A stretch of 64,000 nucleotides of DNA from Proteiniborus sp. MB09-C3 (GTDB lineage: Bacteria > Bacillota > Clostridia > Tissierellales > Proteiniboraceae): the NCBI RefSeq assembly GCF_030263895.1, contig NZ_CP127161.1, positions 1,364,001-1,428,000 on the forward strand. Direction: 5' to 3'. Position 1 is the stretch's first letter. Each line of letters begins with the position of its first letter. This document shows positions 17,352 to 25,916 of the stretch, one piece after another. Both the position numbers and the translations under genes were made by a program. The notes under the pieces are model-generated. The model had not been told where the DNA came from and did not search any database. It worked only from the letters and a program-made list of their open reading frames with translations.

Positions 17352-18104
17352 ATGATAGATATTTTTATAATACTAAGTCTATTTCTTATGTTTCTGTATT
17401 TTTGCTTTAAATCAACCTCAAAAGCTAGAAACTACATTTTAATTTGTATAATGCTATTAACTATATTGCATGGAGAAAGAAATAAATTAATTAGTAGAGA
17501 AACAACTTTAAATTCTGAGCAGAATAAACTAAATGAAAATAATTTAATAGCATCAATCAGAGAACAGTACAAAGATGATGACTTAAAATGGCTAGACAAT
17601 TTAGATATGACCAGTGTACACTTTTTACAATTAGATGAGGATGCTGACTATGAGATAGCGATTTTAGATAGGAACTCAGAAGTAGAGGAAGAAAATTTTA
17701 TAATATTTAATACCAATAATAATCAATATGAGATTTTATTTAGAGGAACTAATATTGAACAATATTTTTTACCCTCGGATAATAGGTTTATAGTCATGGA
17801 AACTAAGTCCAGTGGAATAGGAACTGGTGTTTTTGGCAGTGAATATCTAATCTATACTTATGATGATTCAATATTTGAAATGGTATGGTCAGAAAATAAA
17901 TATATGATACATAGTAAAAATGATACAGACATAATATATAAAGTTATTGGTAAAATTGACTTAATTGGCAATAAATTAGAGTACACTTATATTAATCTTA
18001 CAACCAATAGTTCAGGAGAATATGTAAATTACCAAGAATACATAGATATATATGAATTTAAAGATAATAATTTTGAACTTATAGATTCTAAAGAAAACAT
18101 ATAG
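17352..18104 (+). CDS. membrane-anchored hypothetical protein (full-length copy)
   Basis: ATG at 17352 follows AAGGAGAG and is preferred to ATG 17301, which has none. The 250-residue product has two N-terminal hydrophobic segments (IFIILSLFLMFLYFCF and YILICIMLLTIL), then an acidic soluble domain of about 190 residues (HFLQLDEDADYEIAILDR, VFGSEYLIYTYDDS, SSGEYVNYQEYIDIY). I do not recognise the family. Its shortened paralogue is at 10740-11456. Both follow GNAT fragments, so the GNAT plus membrane-protein unit was duplicated as a block. An attenuator-like hairpin (AAAATCTTC/GAAGATTTT) lies between GNAT and this gene. Confidence 0.75.
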   Translation: MIDIFIILSLFLMFLYFCFKSTSKARNYILICIMLLTILHGERNKLISRETTLNSEQNKLNENNLIASIREQYKDDDLKWLDNLDMTSVHFLQLDEDADYEIAILDRNSEVEEENFIIFNTNNNQYEILFRGTNIEQYFLPSDNRFIVMETKSSGIGTGVFGSEYLIYTYDDSIFEMVWSENKYMIHSKNDTDIIYKVIGKIDLIGNKLEYTYINLTTNSSGEYVNYQEYIDIYEFKDNNFELIDSKENI

Positions 18105-18267
18105 ATAGGGAGTTGGCAGGCGGCTAATAAGATACACTATGTATGTGGAAAATAAACATCTTAAATGATATTAAATCCATTTTATCATCATTTTTTCAAT
18201 AAAATGCTGTTTTTTTATTTGTGTATTCATTTTGTTCATTGGGAATAATTATTAAGAGGTGATAAAA

Positions 18268-18537
18268 ATGCGATTTGATATATCAAATAAAGCAAAGGAG
18301 CAGTTAGAGCAAGAATTCGGTGGAAGAACCGTAAGAATTTTCCCATATAGAAAGAGCTGATCAGGAGTAATATTTGACTTGGCTCAGGATGAGCCTAAAG
18401 ACGACGATAATGTATATGATATTGGTTCCGTTAAAGTCGTAGTTAATAAGAAGATAGAAGGATATGCTCCATCTATAGGCATTGACTATGAAAACTACGA
18501 ATGGGGAAATGATTATGTTATAGCTACTCACTATTAA
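18268..18537 (+). CDS. HesB/IscA-like selenoprotein (in-frame TGA read as Sec)
   Basis: ATG at 18268 follows AAGAGGTGAT. The frame runs 90 codons to TAA 18535 with one TGA at 18358-18360 (codon 31). Before the TGA is MRFDISNKAKEQLEQEF, then GGRTVRIFPYRKS. After it comes SGVIFDLAQDEPKDDDN and VKVVVNKKIEGYAPSIGIDY. This is the HesB/IscA fold order (an RI-strand, then the usual C-S-G, then L-A-x-D-E), with TGA exactly where the conserved Cys would be. HesB-like selenoproteins with Sec at this place are known in anaerobes. A SECIS-like hairpin lies 20 bases downstream. The C-terminal Cys pair of IscA scaffolds is absent, so a redox rather than Fe-S carrier role is likely. Confidence 0.82.
18358..18400 (+). 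promoter_or_regulatory. bacterial SECIS element
   Basis: The UGA codon (18358-18360) is followed 20 bases later by the hairpin GGCTC-AGGAT-GAGCC (18381-18395), flanked by CTT and AAG that can extend the stem across a bulge. The apical loop AGGAT contains the G near its 5' side expected for SelB binding. The distance from UGA to the loop is 25 bases, within the range of bacterial SECIS elements. Confidence 0.75.
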
Positions 18538-18563
18538 ATTACCTCTATATTTATCAGTAACAG

Positions 18564-18596
18564 AATAAGTGGAGCATTTGCTCCACTTATTTATTT
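18564..18596 (+). terminator. Rho-independent terminator of the selenoprotein gene
   Basis: AATAAGTGGAGCA and TGCTCCACTTATT form a perfect 13-bp stem with a two-base loop, followed by TATTTG. Confidence 0.8.
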
Positions 18597-18717
18597 GTAA
18601 TCAAATAGTAACTTAATTTATGCAATAATATGATATAGAATAGTTATAGGAGGTATTTGATATTAAATAATAAAGTTGCTAGCACAACAGATTAAAATAT
18701 AAAAGGGGGCGAGTAAA

Positions 18718-20817
18718 ATTAAAATATTTAAATGGAGTCAATTTTACATACTGTTAATACTTTTGATGTTCATTCAATTGCCTGGTCCTGAGGCTTTAGC
18801 TACTAATGAACCTAGATTGTTATTAGATGGACAGAATATTACTGCAATAGCCGAACCTGCTATTCAAGATGATAAAATCCTTGTACCTATATGTGCTATA
18901 GCAGAAAAGCTAGGAGCAGAAGTCAATTGGAATAAAGAAGAAGGGACAGTCTATATAGAAAAGGATAATACTTCAGTGCTTTTAAGGATTGATAGTCATT
19001 TAGTTTCCTATCAGAAAGATGAGAAAACATATATATTGAGTGATGTACCTCCGATGATTATTAACGAACGTATCTATGTATCTCTTAATTTGGTTAGAAA
19101 TTCTTTAGGCATTGAGGCTGATTGGGATGCAGATAATAATAGTATCTTAATAGATTCGAGCAAGCCAGTAGATATTGAACCTTTTTTTGATATAAAAATT
19201 TCATCTGTTAATTCAGGGCAAGTCATTACAGGCAGAACAGATTTGCAGATAGAATTACCTAATGAAGAAGCTACAAATGCAGTGGAAATAAAATATCTTC
19301 TGCTAGACCCTAATACAGCTAAAGGTACTGTTATAGCAAGGGGAAATCAATTAACTTCTAAATATTCTTGGATACCTAACTTACAGGAAAGTGGAGAAAG
19401 AGTACTTGTGGCTGCTCTTTATGATAGTGATGGACGTTTCATAGCTGGGGATTCCATACCTGTTTATGTAGCTGTCATTCCAGAGGTATCATTAACAGGT
19501 TTAACTCAAGACCAGATCATAACTGGCACAGTTTCCATAGGTGCTGATACTAATTTTGTTGCATCCTATGTAAAATACGAAATAACTAATCTGGACAATA
19601 ATAAAGTAACAGTGTCTTCTGAATATGACCCATACGGGCCATATACTTGGACACCTATGATGTATGATAATGGAAGCTATGCTTTTAAGGTAATAGCCTA
19701 TGATAGTAACAATCAGGCTTATGAAAGTCAGACTATTAACGCTAAGATTAATGTTCCTCGCAAATTCTCACTATCAGGGGTTTCTAATGGTGCAACAATT
19801 GATAAGCCTATAACATTATCATATTCATTAAATTTTTATATTAGTCAAACAGAATATGTACTAAGAGATCCAAAGACTGGAAAAGAAGAGATTTTAGCTC
19901 AGATACCATATGGAAGCTATAAATGGTTTCCAGGTCCAAAATATTCAGGTACTAAAGAGCTTTTAGTTAGAGTTAAGGACACTAGAGGAGTAGTTCATGA
20001 AAGTAATAAAGTCAGTGTTAATCTAACAGGAACTCCAAAACTATTTTTAGAAGGTGTAGGACCTAAGCAAGTTCTTACAGGGCCTGTCAAATTAAAGGTT
20101 ATCAGCAATGTTGCATTAGACAAGGTGAACTATGTTCTCATTAATGCAACAACAGGAGAAAAGAAGGTCGTAGCTTCTAATCAAAAACCACAAGCTGAAT
20201 ATACATTTACGCCTATTCAAGGAGATGAAGGAAGCTGGAAGGTTCAGGCTGAAGGAATATATAGCTCAGGCAAGAAAGTCCTAAGCGAAGAGATTCCCGT
20301 TACAGTGTATCTAGGCAAAACTTACTCAGCAACACCTGTCATTGAAAAGGATAAGTTCCTTGGATTGGCTTCTGAACTAGCTAGAGATTCTTGGGAAAAA
20401 ACAGGAATGTCAGCAGCACTCCAAACAGCTCAAGCTATTCTGGAGACAGGCTGGGGACAAAGTGTGCCAGTAGATAAATATAATGGCAAGATATCCTACA
20501 ATTTATTTGGAATCAAAGGCAGTGCTACAGCTGGCTCTGTAATATCCAACACATGGGAAGTATATAATGGAGTGTCATTCCGTGTTGATGCAGAATTCAG
20601 GGCATATAATAATGTAAATGAAAGCTGGGCAGATCATAAGAGCTTACTACTAGAAAAGGAAAGATATGAACCTTTTAGAGAAGTTATGCACGACAGCACT
20701 TTAGGTGCTTGGGCAATAAGAAGAGCAGGATATGCTACTGACCCACAATATCCTATAAAATTGATGAGACTTATAAAACAATATAATTTACATGAGCTTG
20801 ATAAAATAGGTATATAA
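18718..20817 (+). CDS. secreted glucosaminidase with copper-amine-oxidase-N-like domain
   Basis: A signal peptide (KIKIFKWSQFYILLILLM, cleavage after PEALA) lies upstream of the first ATG/TTG. In this frame no ATG, GTG or TTG occurs between the stop at 18700 and the hydrophobic core; the only start with a ribosome site (GGGGG, 18705-18709) is ATT at 18718. Residues about 40-145 form a copper-amine-oxidase-N-type domain (DDKILVPICAIAEKLGAEVNW, repeated later as ERIYVSLNLV). Then come three or four Ig-like repeats and a C-terminal mannosyl-glycoprotein endo-beta-N-acetylglucosaminidase domain (AALQTAQAILETGWG, YNLFGIKG, AEFRAYNNVNESWADH). It probably hydrolyses peptidoglycan glycan strands outside the cell. 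Confidence 0.88.
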   Translation: MKIFKWSQFYILLILLMFIQLPGPEALATNEPRLLLDGQNITAIAEPAIQDDKILVPICAIAEKLGAEVNWNKEEGTVYIEKDNTSVLLRIDSHLVSYQKDEKTYILSDVPPMIINERIYVSLNLVRNSLGIEADWDADNNSILIDSSKPVDIEPFFDIKISSVNSGQVITGRTDLQIELPNEEATNAVEIKYLLLDPNTAKGTVIARGNQLTSKYSWIPNLQESGERVLVAALYDSDGRFIAGDSIPVYVAVIPEVSLTGLTQDQIITGTVSIGADTNFVASYVKYEITNLDNNKVTVSSEYDPYGPYTWTPMMYDNGSYAFKVIAYDSNNQAYESQTINAKINVPRKFSLSGVSNGATIDKPITLSYSLNFYISQTEYVLRDPKTGKEEILAQIPYGSYKWFPGPKYSGTKELLVRVKDTRGVVHESNKVSVNLTGTPKLFLEGVGPKQVLTGPVKLKVISNVALDKVNYVLINATTGEKKVVASNQKPQAEYTFTPIQGDEGSWKVQAEGIYSSGKKVLSEEIPVTVYLGKTYSATPVIEKDKFLGLASELARDSWEKTGMSAALQTAQAILETGWGQSVPVDKYNGKISYNLFGIKGSATAGSVISNTWEVYNGVSFRVDAEFRAYNNVNESWADHKSLLLEKERYEPFREVMHDSTLGAWAIRRAGYATDPQYPIKLMRLIKQYNLHELDKIGI

Positions 20818-20821
20818 AATA

Positions 20822-20868
20822 AGGAGTATCTCAAGGCTACTTTTCATGTAGCTAGGATACTCCTTTTT
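20822..20868 (+). terminator. Rho-independent terminator
   Basis: GGAGTATC and GATACTCC with GCTAC/GTAGC inside form a long stem, followed by TTTTTC, just after the glucosaminidase stop codon. Confidence 0.85.
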
Positions 20869-20899
20869 CTTTGAATTGCATATGAAGCAATAATCTCGT

Positions 20900-21021
20900 C
20901 AGACTGTGTGTAAACTGTCACCCTGAGCGAAGCGAATGGGTCTCTAATAGCTTCAAATACAGATTCTTCACTGCGTTCAGAATGACAAAAACGTATAGAA
21001 TATGAATCTTCACACAGTCTG
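20900..21021. repeat. MITE-like palindromic repeat, copy 1
   Basis: The ends CAGACTGTGTG and CACACAGTCTG are exact inverted repeats. Inside are GTCACCCTGAGCGAAGCGAA and ATTCTTCACTGCGTTCAGAA with TGACA, the core also found at 43010, 45410 and 54130. It lies between convergent genes. Such repeats are common in clostridial genomes and are non-coding. Confidence 0.8.
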
Positions 21022-21037
21022 CCGTCTCCTTGCTTTA

Positions 21038-22102
21038 CTAGATATCTTTTTCATTAAATTCGTCATTTGTTATTCTAAAGGATTCTTTAATACCTTTAGT
21101 AATATAAACATTTTTATCCTTATCTACAAAAATAGCCTCAATTCCGTCAAGGCTTTCAATTAATTCTGTTCCCTTTTCAAGTCCCAGTGCAAATACTGTA
21201 GTAGATAATCCATCCGCATCAATTGATTTATCTGCAACTATGCTAACGCTCATCAAAGGATTTTCTACTGGATAGCCTGTAAAAGGATCTAATATATGGT
21301 GATATCTCTTTCCACCTTCAATAAAATATCTTTCATATACTCCAGATGTAACTACTGTTTTATCTCTTACACTTAATATACCTATATGCTTATTTCTTGG
21401 CTCAAATGGATTCTGGATACCAATATTCCATTTATCAGTTTTACCATTTCCACCTAAGGCCAACACATTTCCTCCTAGGTCAATGATTGCATTGTCAATA
21501 TCTTTTGACTTTAGATAATCTGCAATTACATCGGCAGCATAGCCCTTTGCGATGCCTCCTAAGTCAATAATCATATTTTCCTTTGCCAGCATGACACTTT
21601 TATCAGATTCATTAAGTAAAATATCATTATAATCGATTTTAATTAATGCTATATTTATTTCACTCTGTGAGGGAACCCTGGCATCTTCATTTCCAATTCC
21701 CCATAGCTTTACTAAAGGTCCTACACTGATGTCGAACATCCCATTCGAAAGAGTAGAATAATATTTTCCTTTTTCAATTACGTAATAGGTTTCAGGAGAC
21801 ACATTAACATATGATTTCCCAGAATTTTTGTTAATTCGAATTACTTCACTATCTTCAATATTAATGCTCATTTTATTTTCAATATCCTGTACGAGATCAA
21901 AAGCTCCATTGAATAGTTCATCAGGCTGAGGGTCAAGAAGCTTTATCTGAACTACTGTTCCCAGCAGAAAGCTAGTTTTTTCTTTAATGAGTCCCTTGTC
22001 TGTAATATTTTTTTCCTTAAACTTACTATAAATTGAAAACATTGCAATAGCTATTACGACAACTGATAGAATTATAACTGTTATTTTTTTAGCTTTTTCC
22101 AT
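21038..22102 (-). CDS. apbE: FAD:protein FMN transferase (ApbE)
   Basis: The protein (354 aa) has one N-terminal membrane segment (VIILSVVVIAIAMFSIYS) and then the ApbE domain: FLLGTVVQIKL, KMSINIEDSEVIRINKNSG, IDLGGIAKGYAADVIADYL and GGNVLALGG, with the metal site near LSTTVFALG. It covalently attaches FMN from FAD to a Thr in [S/D]GA[T/S]xT motifs of secreted proteins. The FMN-binding lipoprotein at 25543 has such a motif (GASYT). The gene is divergent from NDH-2, with a palindrome between. TTGGAGG precedes the start. Confidence 0.92.
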   Translation of the reverse strand: MEKAKKITVIILSVVVIAIAMFSIYSKFKEKNITDKGLIKEKTSFLLGTVVQIKLLDPQPDELFNGAFDLVQDIENKMSINIEDSEVIRINKNSGKSYVNVSPETYYVIEKGKYYSTLSNGMFDISVGPLVKLWGIGNEDARVPSQSEINIALIKIDYNDILLNESDKSVMLAKENMIIDLGGIAKGYAADVIADYLKSKDIDNAIIDLGGNVLALGGNGKTDKWNIGIQNPFEPRNKHIGILSVRDKTVVTSGVYERYFIEGGKRYHHILDPFTGYPVENPLMSVSIVADKSIDADGLSTTVFALGLEKGTELIESLDGIEAIFVDKDKNVYITKGIKESFRITNDEFNEKDI

Positions 22103-22200
22103 ATTCTACCTCCAAGGCCAGCTATATATTGAATAAAAACATTATACCACTATTAGAAATTTGTTTAAAGTAAAAGAAAGAAGCAAAACTATGTATTATT

Positions 22201-22222
22201 GACTAATATAATTATATTAGTC
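22201..22222. promoter_or_regulatory. perfect 22-bp palindrome, candidate operator
   Basis: GACTAATATAA followed directly by its complement TTATATTAGTC. It sits in the divergent interval between apbE and the NDH-2 gene and overlaps TATAAT-like -10 sequences on both strands. A second small hairpin (AGTGGATA/TATCCACT) lies at 22338-22358. A dimeric repressor or redox regulator site is plausible but unproven. Confidence 0.5.
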
Positions 22223-22433
22223 ATGAACAAAATAAACAAAAGGTATAGGTAATGACCAAAAACACTGTAAATATAGACATTTGTTTAGGTTGTGATAAAA
22301 TTTTAACTAGGATAGTTTGTGTATTATCAAACTTAATAGTGGATATATTCTATCCACTCTGTAATTTTTAAATATGGGCTCCATTTAGATGAGAATTTAA
22401 CTTATCTGAATGCTAAATAAGGGAGGTCAAGTA

Positions 22434-24284
22434 ATGGCTAATACTAAACAAATTGTAGTACTAGGCGGTGGCTATGGTGGTATATTAGCTGCGAAAAAGC
22501 TAGGAAAATTGTTTAAAAAAGATGACAACGTAAAGGTAACATTGATTGATAAAAAGCCATATCATACAATGTTGACAGAACTGCATGAGGTTGCAGCGAA
22601 CAGAGTTCCAGAGGATTCTATTAGAATCGAATTCAAAAAAGTTTTTGCAAAAAGAAAGGTAGATTTTGTACTTGATGAAATCACTGAAATTGATTTTAAA
22701 GGGAATACTTTAAAATCAGAAAAAAGCACTTATGAATACGATTACCTTGTACTAGGTACTGGATGTAAGCCAACATATTTTGGCATACCTGGAGCAGAGG
22801 AATATACTAAAAAACTTTGGTCCTATGAGGATGCAGTTGGACTTAAAGAGCATATCCTTCACATGTTCAGGGAAGCAGTAAAAGAACCTAATGCAGAAAA
22901 AAGAAGAAAGATGCTTACTTTTGTAGTAGTTGGCGGAGGCTTCACAGGAGTTGAAATGATAGGCGAGCTTGCGGAGTGGAAAAATAGACTTTGCAAAGAG
23001 TTCTATGTAGATGAGAACGAAGTAAAACTTTACGTAGTAGATGCTTTACCAAAAATCCTTCCAATATTTCCAGACAAATTAATAAGAAAAGCTGAAAATA
23101 GACTTAGAAAACTAGGTGTTGAGATTATAACAGGAGCAGGAATCACAGAAGTTAAGCCAGGCTCTGTTACAATGGGTGAGAAAGGCACTATAGAAGCCGA
23201 AACAGTAGTTTGGGCAGCAGGAGTTGAAGGTGCTGACTTACTAGACAACTTAGATATTGAACAAAAAGGTAGAAAAAGAATTGTTACAAATGACAAGCTT
23301 CAATCAATAGATTATGATAACGTTTACGTAGTTGGAGACAATATATTCTATATACCTGAAGGAGAAGAAAGACCTGTTCCACAAATGGTTGAAAATGCAG
23401 AGCATTCAGCACCGTTAGTAGCACATAATATTCATGCAGATATTAAAGGTGGAGAAAAGAAATCATATAAACCGGCATTCCATGGCGCTATGGTATGTAT
23501 TGGTGGAAGATATGGTACAGCACATGTAGGTTTACCAGGAAAGTTCTTCGGATTGCCTAGTTTCTTTGCAATGCTTTCTAAGCACTTTATTAACTTATTT
23601 TATTTCTTCCAAGTAGCAGGCTTTAATAAATGCTGGTCATATATAATGTATGAATTCTTTAATGTAAAAGATAATAGAAGCTTTATCGGTGGACATCTGG
23701 CTAAGCGTTCTCCAAACTTCTGGCTATTCCCATTAAGACTATTTGTCGGCTATAAATGGTTGGCTCAAGGTTTGGAAAAGTTACCTAGTATTTTAGCAGA
23801 TCCATCAAAGATATTCTTAATACCAGCGCCAGCATCAGCGACATCAGCAGCATCGGCAACATCAGCAGCTTCTGGAGCAGCAGAAGCAGTATCTCAATGG
23901 GGTGAAGCATTACCAGTACCTGGTTTTATCTCAAATATTGTAAAATGGTCAATGGATACATTTTTCTATACACCTGAGGGTGGGTATACAAAACTTGCTG
24001 AGATATTCCAAGCAGGCATGGTAATTGGTGAAGTAATAGTAGGATTATTATTACTTGCAGGATTATTTACAGCTTTAGCTTCTTTAATATCTGTAGCAAT
24101 GGGACTTATGATATGGTCTTCTGGAATGGCACCAACAGAAATGCTATGGTATTTTGCAGCAGGTATTGCTCTAATAGGTGGCTCTGGAAGTACATTAGGT
24201 CTTGACTACTATGTATTGCCTGTTCTAAAAAGATGGTGGAAGAATACAGGGTTTGCGAAGAAAACCTATCTGTATATTGATTAG
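22434..24284 (+). CDS. type II NADH dehydrogenase with C-terminal membrane domain
   Basis: ATG 22434 follows GGGAGG; the earlier ATG at 22410 precedes that site and is not preferred. Residues about 5-400 are an NDH-2-type FAD oxidoreductase: FAD motif VVLGGGYGGI, NAD motif FVVVGGGFTGVEMIGE, and YVVGDNIF. Residues ~440-616 form several membrane helices like DoxX proteins, with an Ala/Ser-rich linker (PASATSAASATSAA). NDH-2 with such an extension passes electrons from NADH to quinone for flavin-based extracellular electron transfer in Listeria. The synthase for the quinone tail and an FMN-binding lipoprotein follow on the same strand. Confidence 0.88.
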   Translation: MANTKQIVVLGGGYGGILAAKKLGKLFKKDDNVKVTLIDKKPYHTMLTELHEVAANRVPEDSIRIEFKKVFAKRKVDFVLDEITEIDFKGNTLKSEKSTYEYDYLVLGTGCKPTYFGIPGAEEYTKKLWSYEDAVGLKEHILHMFREAVKEPNAEKRRKMLTFVVVGGGFTGVEMIGELAEWKNRLCKEFYVDENEVKLYVVDALPKILPIFPDKLIRKAENRLRKLGVEIITGAGITEVKPGSVTMGEKGTIEAETVVWAAGVEGADLLDNLDIEQKGRKRIVTNDKLQSIDYDNVYVVGDNIFYIPEGEERPVPQMVENAEHSAPLVAHNIHADIKGGEKKSYKPAFHGAMVCIGGRYGTAHVGLPGKFFGLPSFFAMLSKHFINLFYFFQVAGFNKCWSYIMYEFFNVKDNRSFIGGHLAKRSPNFWLFPLRLFVGYKWLAQGLEKLPSILADPSKIFLIPAPASATSAASATSAASGAAEAVSQWGEALPVPGFISNIVKWSMDTFFYTPEGGYTKLAEIFQAGMVIGEVIVGLLLLAGLFTALASLISVAMGLMIWSSGMAPTEMLWYFAAGIALIGGSGSTLGLDYYVLPVLKRWWKNTGFAKKTYLYID

Positions 24285-24299
24285 TAGACTTAAATCCAG

Positions 24300-24340
24300 T
24301 GTCCTTTTAAAGATTTCTTTAGAAGGACATTTCATTATTA
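24300..24340 (+). terminator. terminator-like hairpin
   Basis: TGTCCTTTTAAAG pairs with CTTTAGAAGGACA and is followed by TTTCATT. The weak T-tract may allow read-through into the prenyl synthase gene. Confidence 0.55.
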
Positions 24341-24398
24341 TGGAGAATTATATATAGGGAACAATACTATTTATAACTTAGTGGGTAAAGGTGAGAAG

Positions 24399-25370
24399 AT
24401 GAATAAATTTTGGAATGATTATCCTGCATTGATTGAAGAATTAAATGGAGTAAAGAGTATTATTAAACGTAACATCAAATCCAGAGAGACAATTTTAGAA
24501 GAATCAATATTGCCAATGATTGAAAGCGGGGGTAAAATGCTTAGACCTGCATTTCTCATTTTAGCCAGTAAATTTGGAGAATATGATTCTAAAAAAATCA
24601 GCAATTTGGCTGCCGTAATTGAGATGCTTCATATGGCTACTCTAATCCATGATGACATAATAGATGATGCGAGGCTTAGAAGAGGCTGTGATACTATACA
24701 GTACAAATACGGTAAGGACTATGCAGTATATATTGGAGATTTTCTTTTTTGTCAATGCTTTAATATGCTTGCTAAATATGATTATGATATGAAAGATCTA
24801 AGAAACATCTCAAAAGTTCTGACTAAGATTTGTATGGGAGAAATAACTCAGTACAATCTTAGATACGGGAAAAATGCGAGTTTAAGGAATTATATTAGAA
24901 TAATATCTGGAAAGACAGCTGCACTTTTTGCAATAAGCTTCTATACAGGTGCAAATGAAGCGAAGTGTGATGAATCAATTTCAAACTCTCTAGGAAAAGT
25001 AGGATATAATGCAGGAATGGCTTTTCAAATTATAGATGATATACTTGACTATAGCGGAAATACGGAGAGACTAGGGAAATCAGCCTTGAGGGATTTACAA
25101 AAAGGCTACTATACTTTGCCTTTAATCTATGCTCTAGAAAATGACAAAGATGGTCGATTAAAAAGGTTGCTTGATAGTGAAAGCTTATCAAGTGTAGAAA
25201 TAGATGAAATAATGTTGTTAGTGGATAAATATGATGGTATCAATAGAGCAAAAAAAGTTGCAGATAAGTACACTGAAAAGGCAATTGAAAGAATTGAAAA
25301 GCTGCCAAATTGTGAGTCAAAAGAAATAATCAGAGGATCAGTTTTAAAGCTTTTGAATAGAGATTATTGA
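24399..25370 (+). CDS. polyprenyl diphosphate synthase (heptaprenyl type)
   Basis: A trans-isoprenyl synthase of about 323 residues. SGGKMLRPAF, the first Asp-rich motif LIHDDIIDDARLRRG (DDxxD) and the second FQIIDDILDY bind the Mg-diphosphates. ATG 24399 follows GGTGAG; a GTG at 24381 is upstream. It makes the prenyl tail of (demethyl)menaquinone. Next to NDH-2 it recalls dmkB of the Listeria extracellular electron-transfer locus. The exact chain length cannot be read from sequence. Confidence 0.88.
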   Translation: MNKFWNDYPALIEELNGVKSIIKRNIKSRETILEESILPMIESGGKMLRPAFLILASKFGEYDSKKISNLAAVIEMLHMATLIHDDIIDDARLRRGCDTIQYKYGKDYAVYIGDFLFCQCFNMLAKYDYDMKDLRNISKVLTKICMGEITQYNLRYGKNASLRNYIRIISGKTAALFAISFYTGANEAKCDESISNSLGKVGYNAGMAFQIIDDILDYSGNTERLGKSALRDLQKGYYTLPLIYALENDKDGRLKRLLDSESLSSVEIDEIMLLVDKYDGINRAKKVADKYTEKAIERIEKLPNCESKEIIRGSVLKLLNRDY

Positions 25371-25381
25371 TATAAATTCTT

Positions 25382-25425
25382 AAGGTCTATAGTATGCAAA
25401 TTCGTATACTATAGGCCTTTTCATT
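25382..25425 (+). terminator. Rho-independent terminator
   Basis: AAGGTCTATAGTAT and ATACTATAGGCCTT pair over 14 bases and are followed by TTCATTTT. Confidence 0.8.
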
Positions 25426-25542
25426 TTCAATGTGACAAAAAAGTTACTAGATGATATAATTATAATAACCAAATTTACAATAAGACCAAAACTATATTTT
25501 TCAATTAAAGTACCTTTACTTAGGGGATAAGGGGAAGATACT

Positions 25543-25893
25543 ATGAAAAAGGCTTTATTGATTTTTATGATTTTTTTATTAAACTTTGGACTAGCCTCCT
25601 GTACGTCAAAGAACCAGCTTTATGTGCCTGGAGAATATGTAGGTGTAGGAGAAGGCCATCATGGACCTATAAAGGTGATTTTGACAACAGATGAATACAA
25701 CATATTAAATATTGAAGTTATTGAAGAATATGAGATGCCTGAGCTTGCAGCAATTGTCTATGAAGAAATACCTAAAAAGGTAATTAAGTCTAACAATGCA
25801 GATGTGGACGTAGTTGCAGGAGCATCATATACAAGTGTAGGACTTATCAATGCTATTAAAGATGGGCTTAGTAAGGCTAGTGTTACTCAATAA
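25543..25893 (+). CDS. FMN-binding-domain lipoprotein
   Basis: 116 residues with a lipoprotein signal peptide (hydrophobic stretch, then LASC with Cys20). A single FMN_bind domain (PF04205 type) follows: GEYVGVGEGHHGPIKVILTTD, then VDVVAGASYTSVGLINAI. Thr97 in GASYT is the predicted site of covalent FMN attachment by ApbE. It resembles PplA/NqrC/RnfG FMN-binding units and would carry electrons on the outer face of the membrane. Downstream is the kinase gene at 25917. Confidence 0.85.
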   Translation: MKKALLIFMIFLLNFGLASCTSKNQLYVPGEYVGVGEGHHGPIKVILTTDEYNILNIEVIEEYEMPELAAIVYEEIPKKVIKSNNADVDVVAGASYTSVGLINAIKDGLSKASVTQ

Positions 25894-25916
25894 CTAGAAT
25901 AAAAGGGTGTATTTAT

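Noticed and set aside
23820-23890. Short tandem repeat (GCATCAGC-like) as a CRISPR or regulatory array
   Set aside because: It is an in-frame Ala/Ser-rich linker of the NDH-2 protein; no spacer-repeat pattern occurs anywhere in the window.
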